Assembly (NCBI GenBank): GCA_039961675.1
Contig: JABRWC010000097.1
Location: 1-64,000, forward strand
DNA length: 64,000 nt
Direction: 5' to 3'
From: JABRWC01 sp039961675
Lineage (GTDB): Bacteria > Planctomycetota > Phycisphaerae > UBA1845 > Fen-1342
The number at the start of each line of letters is the position of its first letter. Within the stretch, counting starts at the first letter, position 1. The translations under genes were made by a program, and so were the position numbers. Shown here piece by piece: positions 51,846 to 60,511 of this stretch. The notes beneath the pieces were generated by a model, which saw only the letters and a list, made by a program, of their open reading frames with translations, did no database searches and was not told the DNA's origin.

Positions 51846-53191
51846 CCCTGCTGGCCGCATTCCAGTGGCTGCCGATGGACACGTGGATCGTCGCCGTCGC
51901 GGCGATGGCGGCGATGTCCTGCGCGCTGCTGGGCAACTTCCTCGTGCTGCGGCGGATGAGCATGATGGGCGACGCGATCAGCCACGCCGTGCTGCCCGGC
52001 CTGGCCGCCGCATTCCTGCTTACGGGAAGCCGCGACAGTCTGATGATGCTCGGCGGCGCCGCGGTGGTCGGCGTGCTGACGGCGGTGTTCACGGAGTGGA
52101 TTCGCGCGGCGGGAAAGGTGGACGAAGGCGCGTCGATGGGGGTGGTATTCACGGTGCTGTTCGCGGCCGGGCTGATCCTGATCCGACAGGCGGCGGACCG
52201 GGTGGACCTCGATCCGGACTGCGTGCTGTACGGCGCGATCGAATTCGTCGCGCTGGACACGCGTACTGTGCTGGGGTTCGAGGCGCCGCGGGCCGCGGTC
52301 ACCGTTGGGGCGACGCTGGCCGTGAACCTGCTGTTCGTGATCCTGTTCTTCAAGGAACTGCGGATCACGTCGTTCGATCCGATGCTGGCGACGACGCTGG
52401 GATTGAACGCGCGGCTCGTGCACTACGCGCTGATGACGCTGGTCGCGATCACAACCGTGACGTCCTTCGAGAGCGTCGGCAGCATCCTGGTCATCGCCAT
52501 GCTGATCGTGCCGGCCGCCGCGGCGCAGCTCCTTACCGAGCGGCTGAGCACAATGATCGTCGTCAGCCTGGTGCTGGCCGCCGGATCGGCGCTGCTCGGG
52601 CACGGCGCCGCGCTGCTCGTGCCGGGCTGGTTCGGCTTCGCCGACGAGAGCGCGAGCACGGCCGGGATGATCGGCGTGGTGGCGGGCCTGCTGTTCGTGC
52701 TGGCGATGCTGGCGTCGCCGCGGCACGGGCTGATCAGCCGCGCGCTGCACCGGGCCGCGCTCTCGGTCCGCATCGCGCGCGAAGACCTGCTCGGGCTGCT
52801 CTATCGCCTCGAGGAGCGAGGCGGACCTGTGCCCGTCCGTGCGGCGGAGTTGGCGGCGGCGCGCGGCGCCGGTGCAAGCGCCTGGGCGCAGCGGATGGCG
52901 ATTCGCGCATTGCTCCGCGACGGGCAGTTTTCCGCCGCGGGCGACGCGTTCTCGCTCACGCCGGCGGGGCGCGCGGCGGCGCGCGAGCTCGTGCGTTCGC
53001 ACCGGTTATGGGAGACGTACCTGGAGCAGGAGTTGCACGTGCCGAGCGACCACGTTCACGACAGCGCCGGCCGACTCGAGCACGTGTCCGACCGGTCGTT
53101 GAGCACGCGGCTGTCGACGACGCTCGGCGATCCGGCGCGCGACCCGCACGGAAAGGTCATTCCGAGCAGCGAGGCGGGCGGAGGCTCATAA
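51842..53191 (+). CDS. Metal ABC permease fused to a DtxR-like regulatory domain (2)
   Basis: A 449-residue second permease of the pair, starting at GTG 51842 (GTGA overlap with the preceding stop). TM motifs: 'LRRMSMMGDAISHAVLPGLA', 'DEGASMGVVFTVLFAAGLIL', 'SVGSILVIAMLIVPAAAAQL'. From ~300 on: 'LLYRLEERGGPVPVRAAEL', 'FSLTPAGRAAARELVRSHR', 'LWETYLEQELHVPSDHVHD' and 'SAGRLEHVSDRSLSTRL', again DtxR-like wing plus metal/dimer helices. Conserved His and Glu residues ('SDHVHD', 'LEHV') could bind metal. Tail is short and charged. Last gene of the operon. Confidence 0.5.
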   Translation: MTLLAAFQWLPMDTWIVAVAAMAAMSCALLGNFLVLRRMSMMGDAISHAVLPGLAAAFLLTGSRDSLMMLGGAAVVGVLTAVFTEWIRAAGKVDEGASMGVVFTVLFAAGLILIRQAADRVDLDPDCVLYGAIEFVALDTRTVLGFEAPRAAVTVGATLAVNLLFVILFFKELRITSFDPMLATTLGLNARLVHYALMTLVAITTVTSFESVGSILVIAMLIVPAAAAQLLTERLSTMIVVSLVLAAGSALLGHGAALLVPGWFGFADESASTAGMIGVVAGLLFVLAMLASPRHGLISRALHRAALSVRIAREDLLGLLYRLEERGGPVPVRAAELAAARGAGASAWAQRMAIRALLRDGQFSAAGDAFSLTPAGRAAARELVRSHRLWETYLEQELHVPSDHVHDSAGRLEHVSDRSLSTRLSTTLGDPARDPHGKVIPSSEAGGGS

Positions 53192-53441
53192 GATGTCTGC
53201 CGCGCGATCGACCGCCGACGACGCTATCGGCCGGACGGCGGCGGCGTATCTGCGCTTGTCCGCCGCAGTTCGGACGACCTACGATCGGGCGAACACCTGA
53301 TCTACGAACGTGATTGCGTCGCATCTCAACGACCGGCTGACGCCTGAGAGCCACGGCGTCAGCCGGTGCGAGTTTTTCTACCGTGTGCTTTACCGGAGCC
53401 AAGGAAACGTATCCGAACCCGCAACGAGAGTAGCGGGCGCG

Positions 53442-53463
53442 CCCCGCGCTTCCGTGCGGGGTT
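53442..53463. repeat. 22-bp GC-rich palindrome, copy 2
   Basis: CCCCGCGCTTCCGTGCGGGG plus TT, one mismatch from 12784-12805. It lies in the 333-base convergent gap 53192-53524 between the permease and aldolase genes, where no gene or other signal is evident. Confidence 0.5.
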
Positions 53464-53524
53464 GTGCAGCGCGCTGGCGCGCGGGAGCCCGCGCCCGCGG
53501 CGCGCGATCCCGGACGACGAGTCA

Positions 53525-54445
53525 CTACTTCCCCGCGTAGATGTCCATGACCTTCTTGAGCAGCGCCAGAGCCTCCTTCTTCGGCCGCTGGAACGCGTTG
53601 CGGCCCATGATGCTGCCGAACCCGCCGCCGTCACGGATGCCGCGCACCTCCTCCAGGATCGCGGCTTCGTCCTTGGCCGCGCCGCCAGAGAAGATGACGA
53701 TGCGGCGGCCGTCGAAGGCGCTCTGCACGACGTGACGGATGCGGTCGGCGAGCGTCTTGATCGGAATCTGCTGTTTCTCGTAGACCTTCTTGGCCTCGGC
53801 CTGCTCGATGTGCTCGGTCGGCGGCTTGACCTTGATGATGTTCGCGCCGAGCTGCGCCGCGATCTGCGCTGCGTAGCAGCAAACGTCGATGCCGGTTTCG
53901 CCTTCCTTGCTCAGCCCCTCGCCGCGCGGATAGCTCCACACGACGACCGCCAGCCCGGCGGACTTGGCCTCCTCGGCCAGGCCATTGAGCTGTTCGTACT
54001 GGCTCTGCGAGTTCGCCGAGCCGGGGTAAATCGTGAAGCCGATCGCGGCGCAGCCGATGCGCAGGGCGTGATCGACCGACGCCGTGATGGCCTGGTTGGG
54101 GTTCTTCGTGCCGAAGAGCGAATCGTTGTTGTTAAGCTTGAGGATCAGTGGCAGCTCACCGGCGAAGGTGCGCGCTCCGGCTTCGAGGAAGCCCAGCGGA
54201 GCGGCGTAGGCGTTGCAGCCGGCCTCCAGCGCCAGCTCGAAGTGATAGTGTGGGTTGTACCCCGGTGGGTTCGGGGCGAAGCTGCGCGCCGGGCCGTGCT
54301 CGAAGCCCTGGTCCACCGGCAAGATGACGAACCTGCCGGTGTCCTTGAGCGTGCCGGTGCCGATGATGCGGCGGAGGTTGGCCAGCACGCCCGGGGGATC
54401 GGCTTCATACCAGCTCAGGATTTGTTTGACGCGATCGGACATCAT
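53525..54445 (-). CDS. fbaB: Class I fructose-bisphosphate aldolase (DhnA type)
   Basis: A 306-residue Schiff-base aldolase of glycolysis/gluconeogenesis. Motifs: 'FVILPVDQGFEHGPARSF', 'LILKLNNNDSLFG', 'CAAIGFTIYPGSANS', 'VVVWSYPRGEGLS', the Lys region 'ANIIKVKPPTEHI' (Schiff-base lysine) and 'IVIFSGGAAKDEAAIL' with 'GSIMGRNAFQRP'. Length matches FbaB-like aldolases of Planctomycetota and archaea. ATG at 54445 has GGAG seven bases upstream; the adjacent ATG at 54442 is an alternative. Confidence 0.5.
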   Translation of the reverse strand: MMSDRVKQILSWYEADPPGVLANLRRIIGTGTLKDTGRFVILPVDQGFEHGPARSFAPNPPGYNPHYHFELALEAGCNAYAAPLGFLEAGARTFAGELPLILKLNNNDSLFGTKNPNQAITASVDHALRIGCAAIGFTIYPGSANSQSQYEQLNGLAEEAKSAGLAVVVWSYPRGEGLSKEGETGIDVCCYAAQIAAQLGANIIKVKPPTEHIEQAEAKKVYEKQQIPIKTLADRIRHVVQSAFDGRRIVIFSGGAAKDEAAILEEVRGIRDGGGFGSIMGRNAFQRPKKEALALLKKVMDIYAGK

Positions 54446-54552
54446 GGGGGAACTCCATAGCAGGACCGGTTCCATTCGCGGCGACGGGGTTGCCGGAATC
54501 CGGATGATACCTCGACTCCCGCCGGGCGTGAAACGCGCGCGGCGCGGACCCG

Positions 54553-54798
54553 TCAGCGGCTGCGTCGCCCCTCGCCGACGGAAAACGGCGGCCCGTCGGG
54601 ATCGGCGTACTGGGCGACGCGCGCCCCGAAGACTTCCTCGGGCGGCTGGAGGCAGGGTACGTGCCGCTCCACCAATCGGCGGTGGAAATCGTCCAGATCG
54701 GCAACCCGAAGGCCCGGCCGACGGCGGACGGCGAATTCGGCTCCGGCGGCGCCGCGGTCCGGGTCCGGCTGCTCGCTGCTGTGAAGCGCAGGCGTCGC
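54553..54798 (-). pseudogene. C-terminal fragment of a VOC (glyoxalase-like) protein
   Basis: The minus frame reads 'LRVADLDDFHRRLVERHVPC', 'LQPPEEVFGARVAQ' and 'YADPDGPPFSVGEGR', matching the last half of VOC/glyoxalase family proteins. The N-terminal half is missing: the frame enters the 81-bp repeat at 54801. No start codon of its own is credible. Likely a gene truncated by the repeat or by an earlier deletion. Confidence 0.5.
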
Positions 54799-54800
54799 CC

Positions 54801-54881
54801 CGCCCATTGGGGGACCGGCCTCCAGACCGGTCTTGGAGGCCATTTGGCGTGCGCTCCCGCACTGATGCAACGGACAGCTAG
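54801..54881. repeat. 81-bp dispersed palindromic repeat, copy 2
   Basis: Second copy of 1336-1416 (5 mismatches). Its stem is GACCGG...CCGGTC around CCTCCAGA; two of the mismatches sit in the stem, and a hairpin is kept in both copies (one G-T pair in copy 1). The last four bases overlap the gdhA stop codon region (54878-54880), and the other edge abuts the VOC fragment. Confidence 0.5.
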
Positions 54882-56167
54882 CCGTACATTCCCCGCAGGC
54901 GCATGGCGCGCTCGACGCGCTGGATTCCATTCGCCAGCGCCGCGGTGCGCAGCGTCACCTTGCGTTCCTTGGCCAGCGCCAGGGCGCGCTGGAAGCCCGC
55001 CCGCAGCAGCCCCTGGAGCCGGCTGTCGATCTCGTCCTCAGTCCAGAAGAAGTTCATGCCGCCCTGGACCCACTCGAAGTATGAGACGATCACGCCGCCC
55101 GCGTTGCACACGATGTCGGGCACGGTGAACACGCCGTTGCGCTCCAGGATCGTGTCGGCCTCGGGCATGGTGGGTCCATTGGCGCCTTCGCCGAGAATCT
55201 TGCAACGGACTTTGGCGGCGTTCTTCTCGGTAATGACGTGTCCGGTCGCGGCGGGGATCAGGATGTCGCAGGGGACGGTGAGCACGTCGTCGGCGGCGAT
55301 GCGGTCGCCGAGGGCGCAGCTTTCCAGCGTGCGATGCCGCGTGAGGTGGCTCAGCGCCGTGTCCACGTCGATGCCGCGCGTGTTCACATAGCCGCCGGAG
55401 ACATCGGCGATGGCGATGATCTTTGCGCCGCGCTGCGCGATCGTGTGCGCCGCGTGCGTGCCAACATTGCCGAAGCCGTGAATGGAAACGGTGGCGCCCT
55501 TGAGACTCAGCCCGATCTCACGCGCCGCCTCCTCGATCGTGTAGACGACGCCGCGCCCCGTCGCCTCGCGCCGCAGCACCGACCCGCCGGTGTCGACCGG
55601 CTTGCCGGTGACGACCTCGGGCGTGAACTGGCCGGAACGCTGGCTGTAGGTGTCCATGATCCAGGCCATGGTGTACTCGTCGGTGCCCATGTCGGGCGCG
55701 GGGATGTCCTTCTCCGGTCCGATCACCGGCCCCATCTCGGCCGTGTAGCGGCGCGTGAGCTGTTCCTTTTCGGAAGTGCTGAGCTGGAGCGGGTCGACGC
55801 GCACGCCGCCCTTGCCGCCTCCCAGCGGGAGGTTCATCGTGGCGCACTTCCAGGTCATGAGCATGGCCAGCGCGCAGACCTCGCCCAGGTCCACGTCGGG
55901 GTGGTAGCGGATGCCGCCTTTGTACGGGCCGAGCGCGTGGCTGTGCTGGACGCGGAAACCCGTGTACACCTTGACCGCGCCGTTGTCGTGCCGGATGGGC
56001 AGCGAGGCGATCACGACCTTGTCCGGGCGCCGAAGGCGCACGGCGATGTTCTCGTCGAGATCGACGACCCTGGCGGCGGCGTCGAAGATGGCGATCACCC
56101 GTTGCAGCGCCGGCGATTCTCCGAACAGCAGGTCGGATTCCGGCAGCGATCTCAGTTCCTTCGTCAT
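54878..56167 (-). CDS. gdhA: Glutamate dehydrogenase
   Basis: A 429-residue Glu/Leu/Phe/Val dehydrogenase. It interconverts glutamate with 2-oxoglutarate and ammonia. Motifs: 'SHALGPYKGGIRYHPDVD' (substrate Lys), 'NLPLGGGKGGVRVDP' (second Lys), 'IPAPDMGTDEYTMAWIMD', 'SIHGFGNVGTHAAHTIA' (NAD(P)-binding) and 'DIVCNAGGVIVSYFEWVQ'. Length and phrases match NAD-type catabolic GDHs of bacteria and archaea. ATG at 56167 has AAGGA upstream. It lies 34 bp after the pyruvate/PEP-binding gene, so co-transcription is likely; it could assimilate the ammonia released by the purine locus, though it is far away. Confidence 0.5.
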   Translation of the reverse strand: MTKELRSLPESDLLFGESPALQRVIAIFDAAARVVDLDENIAVRLRRPDKVVIASLPIRHDNGAVKVYTGFRVQHSHALGPYKGGIRYHPDVDLGEVCALAMLMTWKCATMNLPLGGGKGGVRVDPLQLSTSEKEQLTRRYTAEMGPVIGPEKDIPAPDMGTDEYTMAWIMDTYSQRSGQFTPEVVTGKPVDTGGSVLRREATGRGVVYTIEEAAREIGLSLKGATVSIHGFGNVGTHAAHTIAQRGAKIIAIADVSGGYVNTRGIDVDTALSHLTRHRTLESCALGDRIAADDVLTVPCDILIPAATGHVITEKNAAKVRCKILGEGANGPTMPEADTILERNGVFTVPDIVCNAGGVIVSYFEWVQGGMNFFWTEDEIDSRLQGLLRAGFQRALALAKERKVTLRTAALANGIQRVERAMRLRGMYG

Positions 56168-56201
56168 GAATGTTCCTTCCCGAGTTTTCTGTGCACGACG
56201 A

Positions 56202-59198
56202 TCAGGCACTCGGCCCGGCAGCGGCCGCGCGCTTGCAGATCACGCCCCGCGACGAGCGGCCGTCGATGCGCGCCTCGACAGCCTCGGCCAGCCGAACGTG
56301 ACGGAGGAACGCCGTCTCATGCTCGACCGGCTGCGCTTCAAGCCAATCCCAGTTCACGAAGCCCTTCCCCAGGCGCGGGTTCACCGTCATGTACGCCGTT
56401 CCGTGCGTCGTCAGGTTGTGAAAAAAGTGGGAGCCCTGCGACGGGTCCACGATGAAGTTCTCGATCCCCGCCTCCACGATGACGGCGGCCGAACTGATCT
56501 GACTCCAGGCGACCGGGATGCCCAACCAGTAGTTCGACGTGCCCCACCGGCCCGGTCCGATCAGGATACAGCGCCGGCCCGCGGAACGCAGCCGCTGATT
56601 CCGGTCGGCGATCTCCTGGGCGATCTGGCGCGTGCAGGAAGCGTCAAACCTGTGGGGCTTTACGTAGACGATGTCCACGATGCCGTCAATCACCCCGTGC
56701 CCCAGCGCCTGTTCGCTGAAGCACACCAGCTCCTCTTTGGACAAGTCGGCGACCTGGACCGTTTCGCCGCCGGACTGCTTGCCGAACGGTCGCATCTGGA
56801 GGATCGCAAATTCGCGCGGACGGGCGTCGAGGTTGGCGGCGAATTCGAACTCGACCGGACCATTCATCCCGCGCTGGCCAAGCTCCTGCACGCGGCGCAG
56901 GATCTCGGCCAGCGGGAACAGGTCGCTCTTGAGCACGTGCGCAAACGTGACACAGCGCGCCCCGGGCCGATAAATTCCGTCATAAAAGGCCTCGTTCTCC
57001 GGCGACCACACCGATCCGACCGCGTGCAGCGTCCCGTGCCGTTCGGCATCCTCCAGGTCGAGCCGCGTCAGGGCCGGCTTGCCGGCGGAGTCCTCGTCGG
57101 TCGCCAGGTCCACCGCGAGGAAAGTCTGCTGCGACTGGTTCAGGAACGCCCGACCGGCCGCCAATTGCGGCAGCACGTGCGGGTGGCGCGGGGAGAAGCG
57201 CAATGCCGGCCCGCCCTCCACCACTGCCTGCCCCAGCCCGAGCGCGACGCTGGCAACGCCGTCTTCCGGTTTCATCTGGCCGAACGTGTAGAAATTGTAC
57301 GAGCGGGCGACGCCGGCAAAGCTCGGGTAGTGGTAGTGCTCGTGCCGAGCTCCGACCACCGGTTGGAGGATCACGGCCATACTCTGCTCGTCGATCCGCT
57401 GCGAGGCGGCTTCGAGGTATTGCCGCGCGGCGGCGAAGAACGTAGACGCGAAGACGAGCTTCACGGTGTCCACCAGCTTCCGCAGCCGCAGGGACTCGTC
57501 GTCGTCGTTGTTGCGAATCATGTACGTGTCGTACACGCCCGCGAACGGGTGATACTGGGAGTCCTCCAGCAGACTCGAGGAACGCACGGCGATCGGCCCG
57601 CTCGCGAGGTGCACGTACGCCGCCAGCCGGTTCATCACCCAGTCCGGCAGTTCGGCCTCGTGAAACGCCGCGCGGACCCAGTCGTCCTCCGCGGCGTAGA
57701 GCGTCGGCGAGCGCAGCCGGTTCGCATCGAGGAACTCGTCGAAGACGTCGGTGCACAGCACGACGCTGGGCGGGACGTAGACGCGCACGCCGAGGTCCAT
57801 GAAGTCTGACATGTGCCGGGCGAGCATCGCGTCCAGGAACACCAGGCCGCGCGCCTTGCCGCCTAGCGAGCCGCTGCCGATCCGCCAGAAGCCGGGGGCG
57901 CCGTCGAAGCGCTCGGTCGAGAACGACTCGACCACGCCGCGGCGGTTCTGGCGGAGGGCCTCGTCGAAGGCGGCGATCAGGTAGTGCTTGAGTTCGTCGA
58001 GGTTCTCGAATTCGGAGACCTTCACCGGGCGCAGGCGGTCCGCCAGCTCGTACTCCGTGCGGGCCCGCAGCCAGTTCGAGAAGTGATTGCGCCGCGCGTG
58101 GTAGTCCAGTGATTCAAGCGGGATCGTCCGCAGCACGCGGCACATCTCACGGATGTCGCCCGCGCGCGCCACCTCGCGCCGGTCCGGCGTGCGAAACACG
58201 AACTCGCCGAAGCTGAAGTTCTCGACCATGAACCGGCGCACGTCCTGGAGCAGCGTGCGCGAGCGCTTGTGCAGGAACGCCACGCCGATCTGGTCGGCGA
58301 TGCGGCGATTGTTCTCGTCGGAGGACTGCATCAGCGCGGGCAGGTCTGGGGCCAGCTCGTGGGCGCGGGTAATGAAGTCGATCCCCGCCTGCGGGTCCTG
58401 CTGCCCGCCGCGCGGGAACGCCACGTCGGTGATCACGCCGAAGAGGTAGTCGCTGAAGCACTCCAGCAGCTCGCTGCCTTCCTCGTACGTCTCGGCTACG
58501 AGGATCTTGGGGCGGGCGCGCAGGCGCAGCAGGCGCTGGGCGCGGTTCAGCCCGTCGAGCATCACCGAACGCGTCTGCTGCACCAGCTCGCCGTACATGA
58601 TCGGCAGCAGCGACGAGCGGTAGCGCACCGAGTCCTCGACCAGGATCAGCACGCCCACGCCGCCGACCTGCGTGTCGTGGTGCACGTTCCAGCGGTCCTC
58701 GATCAGCTTGATGATCGCCACGAACAGCCGCGCGTCTCCGTACCAGACGAAGATGTCGTCCACGTCCAGTTCGGCGCGGCGCGGGCCGAACTGCATCAGC
58801 TCGGCCTCGTTGGGTATCAGCAGCACCAGCGGCGTTTCCGGCGCCGTCCGCCGCACCGCGCCGGCGAACGCGAAGATGTCCATGTCGCCCAGGCGCAGCG
58901 TGGTGATGATGAGGTCGAACGATCGCACGCGCAGCGCCTCCAGCGCCTCCTCGCCGCTGAGCGCCCGCGTCACCGCCGGCGCGTTCGAAAGTCCCAGGTC
59001 GGCGTATTCGGAGAAGATCAGCTCCGTGAGCAGTCCGTCTTCCTCGAAAATGAACGAATCGTACGCCGCCGCGACCAGCAGAATGCTCCCCACACGCCGC
59101 GCCATCAGGTCCGTGGCACGGCCGAGGCGCCAGTCGCGCGATGCGTCCAGCGCGTCCGGAACGCGGAGGTTCTGCGTCGCAATCGTCTGGACCGGCAT
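56202..59198 (-). CDS. PEP/pyruvate-binding (PPDK_N) protein with receiver-like domains
   Basis: A 998-residue cytosolic protein. The first ~350 residues contain two receiver-like segments ('SFDLIITTLRLGDMDIFAF', 'KILVAETYEEGSELLECFSD'), with Asp at the usual place in the first. A long C-terminal PPDK N-domain follows: 'GSGSLGGKARGLVFLDAML' (ATP-grasp Gly/Lys), 'IAVRSSSLLEDSQYHPFAG', 'MAVILQPVVGARH', and 'EFEFAANLDARPREFAILQM'. No swivelling His domain or PEP-utilising TIM barrel follows, so it is not a full PEP synthase. Family members of this architecture are uncharacterised; a phosphotransfer or ATP-dependent regulator is plausible. Start at Met 59198 (GGAGTGAGG upstream). Confidence 0.5.
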   Translation of the reverse strand: MPVQTIATQNLRVPDALDASRDWRLGRATDLMARRVGSILLVAAAYDSFIFEEDGLLTELIFSEYADLGLSNAPAVTRALSGEEALEALRVRSFDLIITTLRLGDMDIFAFAGAVRRTAPETPLVLLIPNEAELMQFGPRRAELDVDDIFVWYGDARLFVAIIKLIEDRWNVHHDTQVGGVGVLILVEDSVRYRSSLLPIMYGELVQQTRSVMLDGLNRAQRLLRLRARPKILVAETYEEGSELLECFSDYLFGVITDVAFPRGGQQDPQAGIDFITRAHELAPDLPALMQSSDENNRRIADQIGVAFLHKRSRTLLQDVRRFMVENFSFGEFVFRTPDRREVARAGDIREMCRVLRTIPLESLDYHARRNHFSNWLRARTEYELADRLRPVKVSEFENLDELKHYLIAAFDEALRQNRRGVVESFSTERFDGAPGFWRIGSGSLGGKARGLVFLDAMLARHMSDFMDLGVRVYVPPSVVLCTDVFDEFLDANRLRSPTLYAAEDDWVRAAFHEAELPDWVMNRLAAYVHLASGPIAVRSSSLLEDSQYHPFAGVYDTYMIRNNDDDESLRLRKLVDTVKLVFASTFFAAARQYLEAASQRIDEQSMAVILQPVVGARHEHYHYPSFAGVARSYNFYTFGQMKPEDGVASVALGLGQAVVEGGPALRFSPRHPHVLPQLAAGRAFLNQSQQTFLAVDLATDEDSAGKPALTRLDLEDAERHGTLHAVGSVWSPENEAFYDGIYRPGARCVTFAHVLKSDLFPLAEILRRVQELGQRGMNGPVEFEFAANLDARPREFAILQMRPFGKQSGGETVQVADLSKEELVCFSEQALGHGVIDGIVDIVYVKPHRFDASCTRQIAQEIADRNQRLRSAGRRCILIGPGRWGTSNYWLGIPVAWSQISSAAVIVEAGIENFIVDPSQGSHFFHNLTTHGTAYMTVNPRLGKGFVNWDWLEAQPVEHETAFLRHVRLAEAVEARIDGRSSRGVICKRAAAAGPSA

Positions 59199-59329
59199 GG
59201 ACCTCACTCCAAGCGTTCACACGCCGCGGCCGCGCTGGGCAACACGCACTCCCCGCAGCGCGCAGAATCGTATCGCAACCCGGCGCGCCCCAAAAACGAC
59301 GTCCATCCCCCAATGCCGCCGCGGCCGCC

Positions 59330-59335
59330 TATAAT
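59330..59335 (+). promoter_or_regulatory. Consensus -10 hexamer upstream of ssrA
   Basis: Perfect TATAAT, 50 bases before the mature tmRNA 5' end, in otherwise GC-rich DNA. No good -35 is seen 16-18 bases upstream. The precursor would carry a ~45-base leader removed by RNase P, as is usual for tmRNA. Confidence 0.5.
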
Positions 59336-59385
59336 GGATTCTGGCCGGACCGTGCGGCGGCCGCCGCGGGCCTCCGGACCGGAAA

Positions 59386-59740
59386 GGGGGCGACTGGTAT
59401 CGATCGGGCAGGTTGAGGTCGCAGTGGCGTGCCGAGGTTGTCAGGAGGCCTCGCTAAACACCTGGCACAACTGTTAGATGCCAACAATGGCTACCGTCTG
59501 GCTGCCTAACTAACCAGGCAACCCGTTCACCCGCGACGCCTGCTGGCGGGCTGAGCGACGACAAGCAGGCTGGCCGACGCGTTCCCGTCCGGCGGCGCGG
59601 CGGCGAGAAACAGCCGGGCTCGGCCCAAGGATGACCTGTCGGCTGGTCTGCCGCGGGCCCAGACTTAAATTGACCGACTACGCACGTAGAGGCTGCGGCT
59701 GAAATGCACCGGGACGAGGGTTCGATTCCCTCCGCCTCCA
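59386..59740 (+). ncRNA. ssrA: Transfer-messenger RNA (tmRNA)
   Basis: About 355 nt. The acceptor stem pairs GGGGGCG (59386-59392) with CGCCTCC (59733-59739), one G-U. The T-arm is GAGGGTTCGATTCCCTC (59716-59732). A D-loop-like GACTGGTATCGA follows the 5' acceptor strand. The tag frame is GCC AAC AAT GGC TAC CGT, then CTG GCT GCC and TAA (59480-59509), giving tag ANNGYRLAA, ending in LAA as usual. The stop lies in a hairpin GCCT...AGGC with a second TAA, like helix 5. CCA is not encoded. It rescues stalled ribosomes with SmpB. Mature ends are estimated. Confidence 0.5.
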
Positions 59741-59899
59741 ATCGCACTTGCTCGCTGCTCGTATCGGCATGCGAGCCACACAATGCGGCCCTGGCCCGTC
59801 GGCGGCGAACCGCTGACGAGCCGGGGCCGTTTCAAGCTGTAGGCGTGTCGGGCGTTCCGGCGGCTCGCGCTCCGGCCGCCACAGCGCGGCTCCGCGGTC

Positions 59900-60005
59900 C
59901 TGTCTCACAAACTCGTCCTGAAAGTCGGCGAGCGCAAAGCTCTGCATTGCGGGGCGAACCAGAAGTGGGCCGTCCCCGGAATCATGCCGTGAATTCCTGA
60001 GACAG
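59900..60005. repeat. Short inverted repeat, possible element footprint
   Basis: CTGTCTCA (59900-59907) and TGAGACAG (59998-60005) are perfect 8-base inverted repeats 106 bases apart. The space holds no gene. This could be a small MITE-like footprint or chance. Confidence 0.5.
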
Positions 60006-60025
60006 AACACTAGCGCGACGTCGCA

Positions 60026-60442
60026 TCAACCGCAGTCCTGTCCAAAGCTCGACAGCAGGTCGGCCAGATCGGCGAGATCCACGTCGCCGTCGCCGTCCAG
60101 GTCGCCGTCCTCGTACGTCAACCCGGCGGGCAAGCCAAAGTTCGACAGGAGCGCTGAGAGATCGGACAGCCCGACCTGGTTGTCGCCGTCCAGGTCGCCG
60201 AAGCACGGCGCGCCGCCCGCGGCGGGCGCGGCCCAGAAGCCGCCGCTGAGCTCAAACGAGCCGCCGGACATCTGGCCCGCATCGGGCTGACCAACCGTGC
60301 CCGAGATTCGCAAATCGCCGCCGCCGCTCGTCCCCCCGCCGCCGTCGATCGTGTGCCAGGTGATTTCGGCGCCTTGTGCGAGGCTCGCCGTGCCGGCGAT
60401 CGCCGCGATCGTTCCGGCCATTCTCAAAGACCTCGTAAGCAT
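60026..60442 (-). CDS. Small secreted protein with dockerin-like repeats
   Basis: A 138-residue exported protein. Signal peptide ~1-24 ('AGTIAAIAGTASLAQG'). A short region 'ITWHTIDGGGGTSGGGDLR' and 'ISGTVGQPDAGQMSGGSFEL' recalls a planctomycete family with a cohesin-like or MAM-like N-terminus; I do not know its role. The C-terminal ~60 residues are two EF-hand-like units, 'DLDGDNQVGLSDLSALLSNF' and 'DLDGDGDVDLADLADLLSSF', separated by 'GLPAGLTYEDG'. ATG 60442 is eight bases after AAGGAG; the nearer ATG at 60448 is too close. It lies downstream of the serine hydrolase gene on the same strand. Confidence 0.5.
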   Translation of the reverse strand: MLTRSLRMAGTIAAIAGTASLAQGAEITWHTIDGGGGTSGGGDLRISGTVGQPDAGQMSGGSFELSGGFWAAPAAGGAPCFGDLDGDNQVGLSDLSALLSNFGLPAGLTYEDGDLDGDGDVDLADLADLLSSFGQDCG

Positions 60443-60511
60443 GGTCATGGCTCCTTGACGCTGCTGCGTCATGCGTTGAGATTCGTTTGCGGCTCTCGTG
60501 GAACCGGAATC

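Noticed and set aside
59741..59899. A tRNA after tmRNA
   Set aside because: The TTCGATTCC arm belongs to the tmRNA T-arm; no second cloverleaf can be folded.
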